Shown in pieces: positions 1 to 6,352 of a DNA stretch of 39,587 bases. The stretch lies in contig CANUCM010000058.1 in the NCBI GenBank assembly GCA_947856675.1, forward strand, positions 1 through 39,587, written 5' to 3'. The DNA is from an uncultured Clostridia bacterium. Lineage in GTDB: Bacteria; Bacillota; Clostridia; Oscillospirales; Butyricicoccaceae. Below the pieces are notes generated by a model that ran no database searches, was not told the origin of the DNA, and saw nothing but the letters and a program-made list of their open reading frames with translations. Every line of letters begins with the position of its first letter. Positions within the stretch are counted from its first letter, which is position 1. A program made the position numbers and the translations under genes.

Positions 1-120
1 GGAAGCGAGCTTGACAAGCTGGTGGGGGTCAGGACGCGCCAGATTCAAAGCAAGCTCCGCAGCGTGCAGACGCTGCCGGAAGCAGAAGCGGCACAGCTGG
101 AGGAGCGGGAAAATGTTTGA
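1..120 (+). CDS. C-terminal fragment of an RmuC-like protein (5' end outside window)
   Basis: An open frame enters from the left edge and stops at TGA 118-120, giving 39 residues. The sequence has an LVGVRTRQIQSKL segment followed by a basic and then acidic tail. This resembles the C-terminal end of RmuC-family DNA recombination proteins, which often end with an 'RTRAIxRKL ... LP' pattern. Only the tail is visible, so the catalytic nuclease-like domain cannot be checked. The stop codon overlaps the first codons of tgt (ATG at 113), so the two genes are probably translationally coupled. The assignment rests on a short match by eye. Confidence 0.5.
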   Translation, partial: GSELDKLVGVRTRQIQSKLRSVQTLPEAEAAQLEERENV

Positions 121-1243
121 GAGGATAACAGGAGCGGGAAGAGCACGGCGCGGCGTATTTTCCACGGCGCACGGGACGATCCAGACGCCTGTTTTCATGA
201 ATGTAGGTACGCAGGCAGCCATTAAAGGGGCGCTGTCTGCGGATGATTTGCGCGAAATCGGGTGCCAGGTGGAACTGTCCAACACATACCACCTGCATAT
301 CCGGCCCGGTGAGCAGGTGGTTCATGGGCTTGGAGGCCTGCACCGGTTTATGTGCTGGGACGGGCCGATTTTGACAGACAGCGGCGGGTTTCAGGTATTT
401 TCGCTGGCCAAACTGCGGAAAATCACGGAGGATGGAGTACATTTCAATGCCCATACAGACGGCCGGCGTATTTTTATGGGACCGGAAGAAAGCATGCAAA
501 TCCAGTGGGCGCTGGGGTCGGATATCGCAATGGCTTTTGATGAATGCGTGGAAAACCCGGCTCCGCATGATTACGTGGAAAAGTCCTGCGAACGCACGGC
601 ACGATGGCTGGAGCGGTGCCGTGCAGAGCTTTTGCGCCTTCAGACGCGGGAGGATACGGTGAACCCGGGACAGATGCTGTGGGGCATCAACCAAGGCGGA
701 GCGCATTTTGATCTGCGGGTTGAGCATATGAAGCGCATTGCACAGCTGGATCTGCCAGGATATGCCATCGGAGGCCTCGCGGTCGGTGAGCCGACACAGG
801 TAATGTACGATATCATTGAAGCCGTGGAGGAATACATGCCGCAAGACCGCCCGAGGTACCTGATGGGAGTGGGGACGCCGGCCAATATCATTGAAGCGGT
901 GTGGCGCGGCGTGGACTTTTTTGACTGTGTCATGCCGGCGCGCAATGCGCGGCACGGGCATTTGTTCACAAGTAAGGGTGTTATCAACCTGAACAACGCA
1001 AAGTATATTTCAGACAGCGCTCCCATTGATGAAAATTGCGGCTGCCCGGTGTGCCGCAAATATTCCCGGGCATATGTCAGACATTTGCTGCGCTCCGGGG
1101 AAATGCTGGGCATGCGGTTCGGAGTTATGCATAACCTGTATTTTTATAATCAGTTGATGGCGGATATCCGAAAGGCGCTGGATGAGGGAACGTTTGAGGC
1201 GTTCCGGCGGGAGAAGTGTGAAGTGCTGTCCCGCAGAATCTGA
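113..1243 (+). CDS. tgt: Queuine/preQ1 tRNA-guanine transglycosylase
   Basis: Exchanges guanine 34 in the anticodon of GUN tRNAs for preQ1 in the bacterial queuosine pathway. The 376-residue protein has normal family length. Visible signatures are DSGGFQVFSLAKLRKI with the general-acid Asp, and DFFDCVMPARNARHG with the nucleophilic Asp. The zinc site is CGCPVCRKYSRAYVRHL followed by a downstream His (MHNLYFYNQL). I chose ATG 113 rather than the longer upstream frame because a GGAGGAGCGG ribosome site precedes it and the protein then begins at the usual family N-terminus. The gene overlaps the RmuC-like stop by a few bases. yajC follows, as is common in bacteria. queA, the next enzyme of the pathway, lies about 13 kb away on the other strand. 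Confidence 0.97.
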   Translation: MFERITGAGRARRGVFSTAHGTIQTPVFMNVGTQAAIKGALSADDLREIGCQVELSNTYHLHIRPGEQVVHGLGGLHRFMCWDGPILTDSGGFQVFSLAKLRKITEDGVHFNAHTDGRRIFMGPEESMQIQWALGSDIAMAFDECVENPAPHDYVEKSCERTARWLERCRAELLRLQTREDTVNPGQMLWGINQGGAHFDLRVEHMKRIAQLDLPGYAIGGLAVGEPTQVMYDIIEAVEEYMPQDRPRYLMGVGTPANIIEAVWRGVDFFDCVMPARNARHGHLFTSKGVINLNNAKYISDSAPIDENCGCPVCRKYSRAYVRHLLRSGEMLGMRFGVMHNLYFYNQLMADIRKALDEGTFEAFRREKCEVLSRRI

Positions 1244-1269
1244 AAGTTTGCTTTTTCGCGCATTTCTGC

Positions 1270-1298
1270 TTGCAATTTATAAGGGCAGCCGGTATAAT
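1270..1298 (+). promoter_or_regulatory. Sigma-A type promoter of yajC unit
   Basis: TTGCAA at 1270-1275 and TATAAT at 1293-1298 are separated by exactly 17 bases, in the gap between tgt and yajC. The spacing and perfect -10 box make a strong vegetative promoter. It would allow yajC, the TIGR04086 gene and possibly scfA/scfB to be transcribed independently of tgt. Confidence 0.8.
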
Positions 1299-1335
1299 AG
1301 CAATGTTAGCATTTTTTAGCACAGGAGGAAAGAAA

Positions 1336-1677
1336 ATGGGCGATTACACCGCATATATCTGGATAGTGTTGATGATAGCACTGTTCTATTTCATGCTCAT
1401 CCGTCCCCAGAAAAAGAAGGAAAAAGCAGATCGCATGCTGCGCAACAGCTTGAAACCGGGTGATCTGATTGTTACTATCGGCGGGTTTACCGGCCGCGTT
1501 CTGAACGTGAAGGACGATTTGGTCACATTTGAAACGGGTGCGGACAGAACCAAGCTGACGGTAAAAAAATGGGCCATCCAGATGAAGGAAAGCCCCGAGA
1601 GCGAGAATAAGGCTGAAGAGGCTGCTGAAAAGACCGAAAAGGCCGAAAAGCCTGAGAAGACTGAAAAGTCCGAATAA
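1336..1677 (+). CDS. yajC: Preprotein translocase subunit YajC
   Basis: Small single-span membrane protein that associates with SecDF in the Sec translocon. The protein is 113 residues. It has an N-terminal hydrophobic segment (about residues 4-20), then the diagnostic FMLIRPQKKKEK motif and a conserved cytoplasmic domain (LKPGDLIVTIGGFTGRV). The last 35 residues are a low-complexity Glu/Lys tail with repeated EKxEK units, which is unusually long but not unprecedented. ATG 1336 is preceded by AGGAGGAAAG. The frame is open further upstream, but that part overlaps the promoter and is not expected to be translated. Gene order tgt-yajC is classical. Confidence 0.96.
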   Translation: MGDYTAYIWIVLMIALFYFMLIRPQKKKEKADRMLRNSLKPGDLIVTIGGFTGRVLNVKDDLVTFETGADRTKLTVKKWAIQMKESPESENKAEEAAEKTEKAEKPEKTEKSE

Positions 1678-1695
1678 TATATTCTGGAAACCGAG

Positions 1696-1743
1696 CCCTC
1701 TGCATATGTATTTTGTAAAAGATGCAATGCAGGGGGTTTTTTT
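1696..1743 (+). terminator. Hairpin terminator/attenuator after yajC
   Basis: Arms 1696-1705 (CCCTCTGCAT) and 1727-1736 (ATGCAGGGGG) pair over 10 bp with one G-T wobble. Seven T's (1737-1743) follow and run directly into the ATG of the next gene. The right arm also holds the only Shine-Dalgarno-like sequence for that gene, so the hairpin could limit both transcription and translation of the downstream ORF. Confidence 0.7.
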
Positions 1744-2160
1744 ATGCTGAAAAGAAAACAAAAGACGGGGGACAGATCGTCCGGCCGGGAAGTGTCGGAG
1801 GCGGCGGTTTCTTTTCGGCGCATTGCGTGCGCGGCAGCGCTGGGACTGGGGGTTTTGCTGATCGTGCTGATGCTGTCGGCGCTGATGATATCCTGGGGCT
1901 TTGTATCGGCGCACAGTATGTATCTGTGCATGATGATTGCCGTGTTCTGTGCAGGTCTGTGCAGCGCTCTGGCGGCAGGCGGGAGCAGAAAGCGGCTGCT
2001 GTCGGCATTGCTGGCCTGCGCATTGCTGCTGGCAGTCCTGCTGGCAGCGGGGGCTGCTTTGTTTGGCGGTGCATTTGCGGCAAAAAATTTCCTGTTGGTG
2101 TTGATTATTCTGCTGATTTCGTGTATGATTGGAAGTGTTATTTCAACCGCAATACGCTAA
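1744..2160 (+). CDS. TIGR04086-family (YrzE-like) membrane protein
   Basis: A 138-residue integral membrane protein of unknown function. After a charged N-terminus there are four hydrophobic segments at roughly residues 30-52, 56-78, 86-108 and 112-134, with small-residue-rich helices. Length, topology and position between yajC and the SCIFF gene match the family called TIGR04086 in clostridia and bacilli. The start ATG at 1744 follows AGGGGG with 7 T's between. The match is by pattern and neighbourhood only, and no catalytic motif is visible. It may be cotranscribed with scfA, which begins 14 bases after its stop. Confidence 0.75.
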   Translation: MLKRKQKTGDRSSGREVSEAAVSFRRIACAAALGLGVLLIVLMLSALMISWGFVSAHSMYLCMMIAVFCAGLCSALAAGGSRKRLLSALLACALLLAVLLAAGAALFGGAFAAKNFLLVLIILLISCMIGSVISTAIR

Positions 2161-2174
2161 AAGGAGCATCAGCT

Positions 2175-2318
2175 ATGAAACATGTCAAAACCTTGAATAA
2201 GTCCAATCTGAAAAAAACGGCTGCGGCCGGCGGCTGCGGTGAGTGCCAGACTTCTTGCCAGTCGGCCTGCAAAACGTCCTGCACCGTTGCCAACCAGAAG
2301 TGCGAAAAGCGCAGATAA
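2175..2318 (+). CDS. scfA: SCIFF ranthipeptide precursor (six cysteines in forty-five)
   Basis: A 47-residue ribosomal peptide precursor. A Lys-rich leader of about 20 residues is followed by a core with six cysteines at positions 21, 24, 28, 32, 36 and 43 (GCGECQTSCQSACKTSC segment). This is the near-invariant signature of the SCIFF family, found almost universally in Clostridia. In the well studied relative CteA the maturase links Cys32 to Thr37; both residues are present here at the same positions. An AAGGAG site precedes the ATG. The maturase scfB lies immediately downstream behind a hairpin terminator. The mature form and role are inferred from the family; SCIFF-type ranthipeptides have been linked to signalling in some clostridia. 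Confidence 0.96.
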   Translation: MKHVKTLNKSNLKKTAAAGGCGECQTSCQSACKTSCTVANQKCEKRR

Positions 2319-2332
2319 GACAGAAATAAGAG

Positions 2333-2367
2333 CGGCAGGCACCGAAGTCCGGATGCCTGCCGTTTTT
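2333..2367 (+). terminator. Partial terminator between scfA and scfB
   Basis: Perfect 9-bp stem CGGCAGGCA (2333-2341) / TGCCTGCCG (2354-2362), with a 12-nt loop that can pair a little further, then TTTTT at 2363-2367. It lies between the precursor and maturase genes with no promoter visible after it. The likely effect is that scfA is transcribed in excess over scfB. Confidence 0.75.
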
Positions 2368-2393
2368 ACGCGCAAAGGAGAGAAAAATACAAG

Positions 2394-3767
2394 ATGGTTC
2401 ATTGCTTTGAGCAGGAAGGGATTCGCCTGGCGCTGGATGTGGCCAGCGGAGCCGTACATGTGCTGGACCCCATAGCCTATGAGCTGTGCACGATGCTGAC
2501 CCCGCCTCTGGAAGAGCAATGCCCGGAACAATATATCCGGGCGATGGCCGGAAAAAGCGAGGAGCAGGTACGGGAAGCGTACGAAGAGCTGTATGGGCTT
2601 TACAAGGAAGGGTTTTTGTTTTCAGAGGAAGAAAAGCTGCCCGATTCCCTTATCAAGCCTTCGGACAGCCCGGTAAAAGCGCTGTGCCTGCACGTGTCGC
2701 ACGATTGCAACCTTCGCTGCAGCTATTGTTTTGCCCAAACGGGGGACTTCGGTACCGTACGCTCTTTGATGAACGCCGAGACAGCCAAAAAGGCGATTGA
2801 TTTTGTCATCGAACGCTCGGGAAAGCGGCGGAATATCGAAGTGGACTTTTTTGGCGGGGAACCTCTGATGGCGATGGACACGGTCCGCACAACAGTGGAA
2901 TATGCCCGGGAGCAGGAAAAACTGCATGATAAAAAGTTCCGCTTTACCATTACGACAAACGGCGTTTTGCTGGATGATGAAACAACGGATTACCTGAACC
3001 GCGAAATGTCAAACATTGTTCTGTCGCTGGACGGGCGCAAAAGCGTGAATGACGCCATGCGCAAAACCGTGTCGGGCGGCGGAAGCTATGATGTGGTGCT
3101 GCCCAAAATGCAAAAGCTTGTGCAAAAGCGCGATCCGGATAAGGATTATTATGTGCGGGGTACCTATACCGCAAAGAATCTGGATTTTGTCGAGGATGTG
3201 CTGGCGCTGTACCGGGCGGGCTTTGATCAGATTTCGGTGGAGCCGGTTACGGCTCCTGACGGGTGCGGTTATGAAATCAAGGCTTCTGATCTGCCGCGGA
3301 TTCGGGAAGAATACCACCGTCTCGTCCGCACCATGGCCGAAATGCGGGACAACGGGCAATGGTTTAATTTCTTCCATTTCAATGTGGATCTTGAGCAGGG
3401 GCCCTGCGTCATTAAGCGCCTGCGCGGATGCGGTGCAGGCTGTGAATATGTGGCGGTGACCCCGGAAGGGGATATTTATCCCTGCCACCAGTTTGTCGGG
3501 GAAAAAGAATATTACATGGGCAACGTAAAGGACGGGACCTTCCACCGTGAGCGCGCCAGAGAGTTTGCGGGCGTCAATGTGTACACCCGCCCTGCGTGTC
3601 AGGATTGCTGGGCAAAGTTTTACTGCAGCGGCGGGTGCAGCGCAGCAAACTTCCACGCGCATGGCCGGATCGATCAAAGCTACGAGATAGGCTGTGAGCT
3701 TCAGAAAATGCGTTTGGAATGTGCGCTGTATCTGGCCGCGTATGAAAGCCTGAAAGAAGAAAAATAA
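2394..3767 (+). CDS. scfB: Radical SAM/SPASM thioether maturase of SCIFF
   Basis: The 457-residue enzyme forms Cys-to-alpha-carbon thioether links in the SCIFF peptide. The N-terminal ~85 residues resemble a peptide-recognition (RRE) domain. The radical SAM cluster motif CX3CX2C is at Cys105, Cys109 and Cys112 (SHDCNLRCSYCFAQ). FFGGEPL then marks the SAM-binding region. The C-terminal SPASM region is rich in cysteines (RGCGAGC, YPCHQF, CQDCWAKFYCSGGC), enough for two auxiliary 4Fe-4S clusters. AAAGGAG precedes the ATG at a rather long distance of about 13 bases. Neighbouring scfA and total length fit the known family. Transcription ends at the strong hairpin after the stop. Confidence 0.96.
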   Translation: MVHCFEQEGIRLALDVASGAVHVLDPIAYELCTMLTPPLEEQCPEQYIRAMAGKSEEQVREAYEELYGLYKEGFLFSEEEKLPDSLIKPSDSPVKALCLHVSHDCNLRCSYCFAQTGDFGTVRSLMNAETAKKAIDFVIERSGKRRNIEVDFFGGEPLMAMDTVRTTVEYAREQEKLHDKKFRFTITTNGVLLDDETTDYLNREMSNIVLSLDGRKSVNDAMRKTVSGGGSYDVVLPKMQKLVQKRDPDKDYYVRGTYTAKNLDFVEDVLALYRAGFDQISVEPVTAPDGCGYEIKASDLPRIREEYHRLVRTMAEMRDNGQWFNFFHFNVDLEQGPCVIKRLRGCGAGCEYVAVTPEGDIYPCHQFVGEKEYYMGNVKDGTFHRERAREFAGVNVYTRPACQDCWAKFYCSGGCSAANFHAHGRIDQSYEIGCELQKMRLECALYLAAYESLKEEK

Positions 3768-3775
3768 TGCGCAAA

Positions 3776-3807
3776 AGCAGCTCTTGTTTGCAAGAGCTGC
3801 TTTTTTT
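3776..3807. terminator. Bidirectional terminator between scfB and the amidase
   Basis: Perfect 10-bp stem GCAGCTCTTG (3777-3786) / CAAGAGCTGC (3791-3800) with a TTTG loop. Seven T's follow on the plus strand (3801-3807) and four on the minus strand (AAAA 3773-3776). It separates convergent genes, and the amidase stop codon (3806-3808) lies at its edge. Confidence 0.9.
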
Positions 3808-4543
3808 ATACCCGAATATACCGGGATGCGGCGTAACCTGTATAACCGTTGTAGGAGACCACGTACCAGTCTTCCCACTGGCCAAGAACGGTAATGCGCG
3901 CGCCGTTGTAGGCTCTGGTCAGAACAGAGGAGGAAAGAGAAGGGCGGCTTCGGATATTCAGTGAGCCGCTGCTCAGCGAAACAACGCCCTCTCTGGCGGG
4001 CTGTGCCGGGACAAACGGAATCCCGAAGTATTCGCACAAAGAAACCACCAGTGTGCGCGCAATCGTGGAGATGTTGTTTTTTATCCAGTTGGCATCCTGC
4101 GTATTGTCGTGGTAGGCAATTTCGACCAAAACGGCTGGGGCGCGCGTTTTGGCCACTTCGCCAATGTCCCGTGTCGGTACGCTGCGCACTTTTCCGGGCA
4201 GCGGATAAATGGTCATGAAATGGCTGACGATGATTTCGGCCATACGCCGGCCCGGTATGCTGGTGGGGTAGTAGTAGACGTCGGTTCCCCGAATTTGTCC
4301 GCTGAGGGAGTCGGGCGCGGCGTTGGAATGCAGTGCAAGGTAGAAATCATATTGCCCGGCATTTGCCTGACGGATGCAGTCGGCGGCAGACATGTTCGGA
4401 GTGTTTCTTCGAAATTGAATACCGCAGGAGCGAAGGTATGGCTCCATGGCATCGGCGATCAGGTTCATGTACTGTTCTTCGTTTCCGCCGGTAATGTAAG
4501 GGTTTCCTTCCTGCGTGGAAGGACTGAGATAAATTTTCGGCAT
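3806..4543 (-). CDS. Amidase_3-type N-acetylmuramoyl-L-alanine amidase with SH3 domain
   Basis: A 245-residue predicted cell-wall hydrolase. Residues ~1-175 have the Amidase_3 fold. GGNEEQYMNLIADAM contains the second-ligand Glu, LALHSNA carries a zinc His, and VLVEIAYHDN has the catalytic Glu. The C-terminal ~60 residues (SLNIRSRPSLSSSV ... GYTGYAASRYI) are a bacterial SH3 domain that should bind peptidoglycan. The first zinc ligand, normally His in a DPGHGG-type motif, is replaced by the LSPSTQEGN segment. I believe this variation is shared by a clostridial subgroup. No signal peptide is visible, so how it reaches the wall is unclear. ATG 4543 is preferred over TTG 4549 because GAGGTG sits 7 bases upstream of it. 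Confidence 0.85.
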   Translation of the reverse strand: MPKIYLSPSTQEGNPYITGGNEEQYMNLIADAMEPYLRSCGIQFRRNTPNMSAADCIRQANAGQYDFYLALHSNAAPDSLSGQIRGTDVYYYPTSIPGRRMAEIIVSHFMTIYPLPGKVRSVPTRDIGEVAKTRAPAVLVEIAYHDNTQDANWIKNNISTIARTLVVSLCEYFGIPFVPAQPAREGVVSLSSGSLNIRSRPSLSSSVLTRAYNGARITVLGQWEDWYVVSYNGYTGYAASRYIRV

Positions 4544-4634
4544 GCACAATCACCTCACATAAAAAGATTCATTATCAGGATACGGGCGGGGGAGTGAAGA
4601 CGTGCACAAAAGCCGCATCCGGACATAGACTGGT

Positions 4635-4653
4635 ATTGAAGTCATGCTTCAAT
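4635..4653. promoter_or_regulatory. Inverted repeat upstream of the Cys-rich gene
   Basis: Perfect 7-bp inverted repeat ATTGAAG - TCATG - CTTCAAT, about 22 bases before the start codon at 4675 and in the divergent gap with the amidase. It could be an operator or a small mRNA hairpin. No clear -10/-35 pair was found for the downstream gene. Confidence 0.35.
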
Positions 4654-4674
4654 TTAAACTCGGGAGGTAATAGA

Positions 4675-5544
4675 ATGCCTGATAAGGTTTCACCCGGCCC
4701 GCTTCACGGAAATCCTCTTCCCAAAGAGGCCGTTTGCATTCACACAAGGAAAGTATATGACAGCTGCCGCGACAAGGAGTGTCTGCAGGATTTGCGCGTA
4801 TACCTGACACGGTGCTCGCAGGCGGTACTGGATGGCGCCATCAATGTAAAGCCGCGTACGGCAGAGCTGCTGTGGGCGTATATCGATGTGGAGCCCATCC
4901 CGTTCAACAAGGGCTTTTACACAGTGGATGTAAAGTACTTTTACAAGGTGACGGCCGACGTGTTTGCCGGAGTAGGGCGCCCGCGTGAGATTACGGGCCT
5001 TGCAACGTACGACAAGCGGACCGTGCTGTTCGGCAGCGAGGGCAGCGTGCGCATTTTCAGTTCGCAGTACGCACCCTGCAATGGCGACATTCAAAACTTT
5101 GAAAAAACCAACCTGCCGATCGCCGTGGTAGAAGTTGTGGATCCCGTGCTGCTGGGGGTTAAGGTCGTGGACGGCCAGGGCTGCGGAGAGTGCGTGATGA
5201 ACGAAATCCCGGAGACCATTTGCGGCTGCTTTGACGATGAGCTGGTCATTTCAGATGATGGCAAGAAACTGTATGCCACTCTGGGGCAGTTCAGCATTAT
5301 CAAGCTGGAGAGAGATATCCAGCTGCTGATGCCTTCGTATGACATTTGCATGCCGGAAAAAGAATGCTCGGGCAGTTCCGATGACCCGTGTGAGCTGTTC
5401 CAGCGGTTCAAGTTCCCGGTGGATGAATTTTTCCCGCCGAAAATCAGCGACATGATCAAGGCAGGGGAGAAGGGCGGATGCGCTGCCCCCTCGCTGAACA
5501 GCTGCGGCTGCTGCCAGTCGGCCAACCAGACCAGGAGAAAATAA
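4675..5544 (+). CDS. Conserved clostridial cysteine-rich protein of unknown function
   Basis: A 289-residue soluble protein with no signal peptide or membrane segment. It is rich in cysteine and ends in a GGCAAPSLNSCGCCQSANQ-type tail. The middle contains beta-rich stretches (LWAYIDVEPIPFNKGFYTVDVKYFYKV; LPIAVVEVVDPVLLGVKVV). I recall similar uncharacterised proteins in many Clostridia with the same order of motifs: NLPKEAVCI-like start, VRVYLT, FNKGFY, LFGSEG, and a Cys-rich C-terminus. ATG 4675 is chosen because CGGGAGG lies just upstream; an in-frame start at 4594 would add 27 poorly conserved residues. It stands alone between a divergent amidase and its own terminator. A spore-coat or metal-binding role is possible but is only a guess. 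Confidence 0.8.
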   Translation: MPDKVSPGPLHGNPLPKEAVCIHTRKVYDSCRDKECLQDLRVYLTRCSQAVLDGAINVKPRTAELLWAYIDVEPIPFNKGFYTVDVKYFYKVTADVFAGVGRPREITGLATYDKRTVLFGSEGSVRIFSSQYAPCNGDIQNFEKTNLPIAVVEVVDPVLLGVKVVDGQGCGECVMNEIPETICGCFDDELVISDDGKKLYATLGQFSIIKLERDIQLLMPSYDICMPEKECSGSSDDPCELFQRFKFPVDEFFPPKISDMIKAGEKGGCAAPSLNSCGCCQSANQTRRK

Positions 5545-5552
5545 CAGCTTGC

Positions 5553-5584
5553 GGGGCGCCTGCCGGATGCAGGCGCTCCGTTTT
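5553..5584 (+). terminator. Intrinsic terminator after the Cys-rich gene
   Basis: An 11-bp GC-rich stem with arms 5553-5563 and 5569-5579, loop CGGAT, one G-T wobble, followed by GTTTT. It closes the monocistronic unit. Confidence 0.8.
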
Positions 5585-5599
5585 GCTGCGCGAGTTGCG

Positions 5600-5631
5600 C
5601 AGTTTACATAAATTAGTTGACATAAAAACTG
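5600..5631. promoter_or_regulatory. Repeat cluster upstream of spoIIM-like gene
   Basis: A 32-bp AT-rich block contains a near-direct repeat TTTACATAAA (5603-5612) and TTGACATAAA (5617-5626), 14 bases apart. It is framed by an inverted repeat CAGTTT (5600-5605) / AAACTG (5626-5631). It stands just upstream of the promoter at 5660 and may be a binding site for a regulator; which one is unknown. Confidence 0.35.
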
Positions 5632-5659
5632 TCTATAACGCTGATTTTTCTGCAGTCCC

Positions 5660-5688
5660 TTGATTTGCGCAGGCAAAAAAGGTATCAT
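5660..5688 (+). promoter_or_regulatory. Promoter of spoIIM-like/xerD-like pair
   Basis: TTGATT (5660-5665), 17-base spacer, TATCAT (5683-5688), about 48 bases before the chosen start. It resembles a sigma-A promoter. No convincing sigma-E sequence was seen, although spoIIM in Bacillus belongs to the mother-cell regulon. Confidence 0.5.
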
Positions 5689-5736
5689 AGAAGCCGCGCA
5701 GCCTCCATAAAGATAAACAAAAGGGGGATGCCGCAG

Positions 5737-6336
5737 ATGAAGAATTATGATAAACGAAGGGACGAGCTTTTTTCCCGGTTTATGCCGGTGATTTGCCTGC
5801 TTTCGGCATGTTTTCTCTTGGGGGCGGTACTTGGAAGCTTCTTTGCCGCAGAATTGCCTCAGGATGCCGCACAGTACGTTGAAGTATATGCGGAAAGGGT
5901 TTCGGATGGCTCGGGAACTGCACTGTTTAAAGCGGCGTTTTGGCCTGCTTTTGTCATGCTGGCGCTTGTGTTCTTTGCAGGCTTCGGCAGACTGGGCGGT
6001 TTGGTCATTCCCGCGGTGTTTATTGTACGCGGCTTCTCCATGTCTCTGGGCATCACTGCTTTTGTGCGCACTTATGGCCTTCCTGGGTATTTGCCTGCGA
6101 TAGCGGCAGAGCTGCTGTCCGGGTTTGTTATCACCGGCTGCCTGTTTGTTTTTTCACTCATGACCTTTTCGACGTGTACGGGTGCCGGAAGGCGGGTGGG
6201 AGCGTATCGCCGCACATACGATACAGGATATTATATGGCTGCGGCGGTTTGTCTTGCGATAATTATGCTGGCGGCACTTTTATATGCGTATCTGGTGCCT
6301 CCGTTGGCGCGCGCGGCATTTTTAATTATTTCATGA
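5737..6336 (+). CDS. spoIIM: Stage II sporulation protein M-like membrane protein
   Basis: A 199-residue protein with about five hydrophobic segments (residues ~18-36, 68-85, 87-110, 120-145, 165-195) and a first-loop LGAVLGSFFAAEL motif typical of SpoIIM/DUF95. SpoIIM works with SpoIID and SpoIIP in septal peptidoglycan dissolution and engulfment. The match is by topology, this motif, and the next gene: spoIIM is followed by a xerD-type recombinase in many spore formers. ATG 5737 is chosen because AAGGGGG is 9 bases upstream, while the in-frame ATG 5728 would abut it. The xerD-like gene starts 16 bases after the stop. Divergence from Bacillus SpoIIM leaves some doubt. Confidence 0.7.
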   Translation: MKNYDKRRDELFSRFMPVICLLSACFLLGAVLGSFFAAELPQDAAQYVEVYAERVSDGSGTALFKAAFWPAFVMLALVFFAGFGRLGGLVIPAVFIVRGFSMSLGITAFVRTYGLPGYLPAIAAELLSGFVITGCLFVFSLMTFSTCTGAGRRVGAYRRTYDTGYYMAAAVCLAIIMLAALLYAYLVPPLARAAFLIIS

Positions 6337-6352
6337 AAGGCGGTGTCGGAGT

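Noticed and set aside
29-961. 310-codon frame on the minus strand
   Set aside because: Antisense to tgt; no recognisable motif and poor start context.
3009-4037. 342-codon frame on the minus strand
   Set aside because: Antisense to scfB and crossing the bidirectional terminator.
5617-5639. TTGACA ... TATAAC promoter
   Set aside because: Spacing is only 11 bases; the pair at 5660-5688 has proper 17-base spacing.
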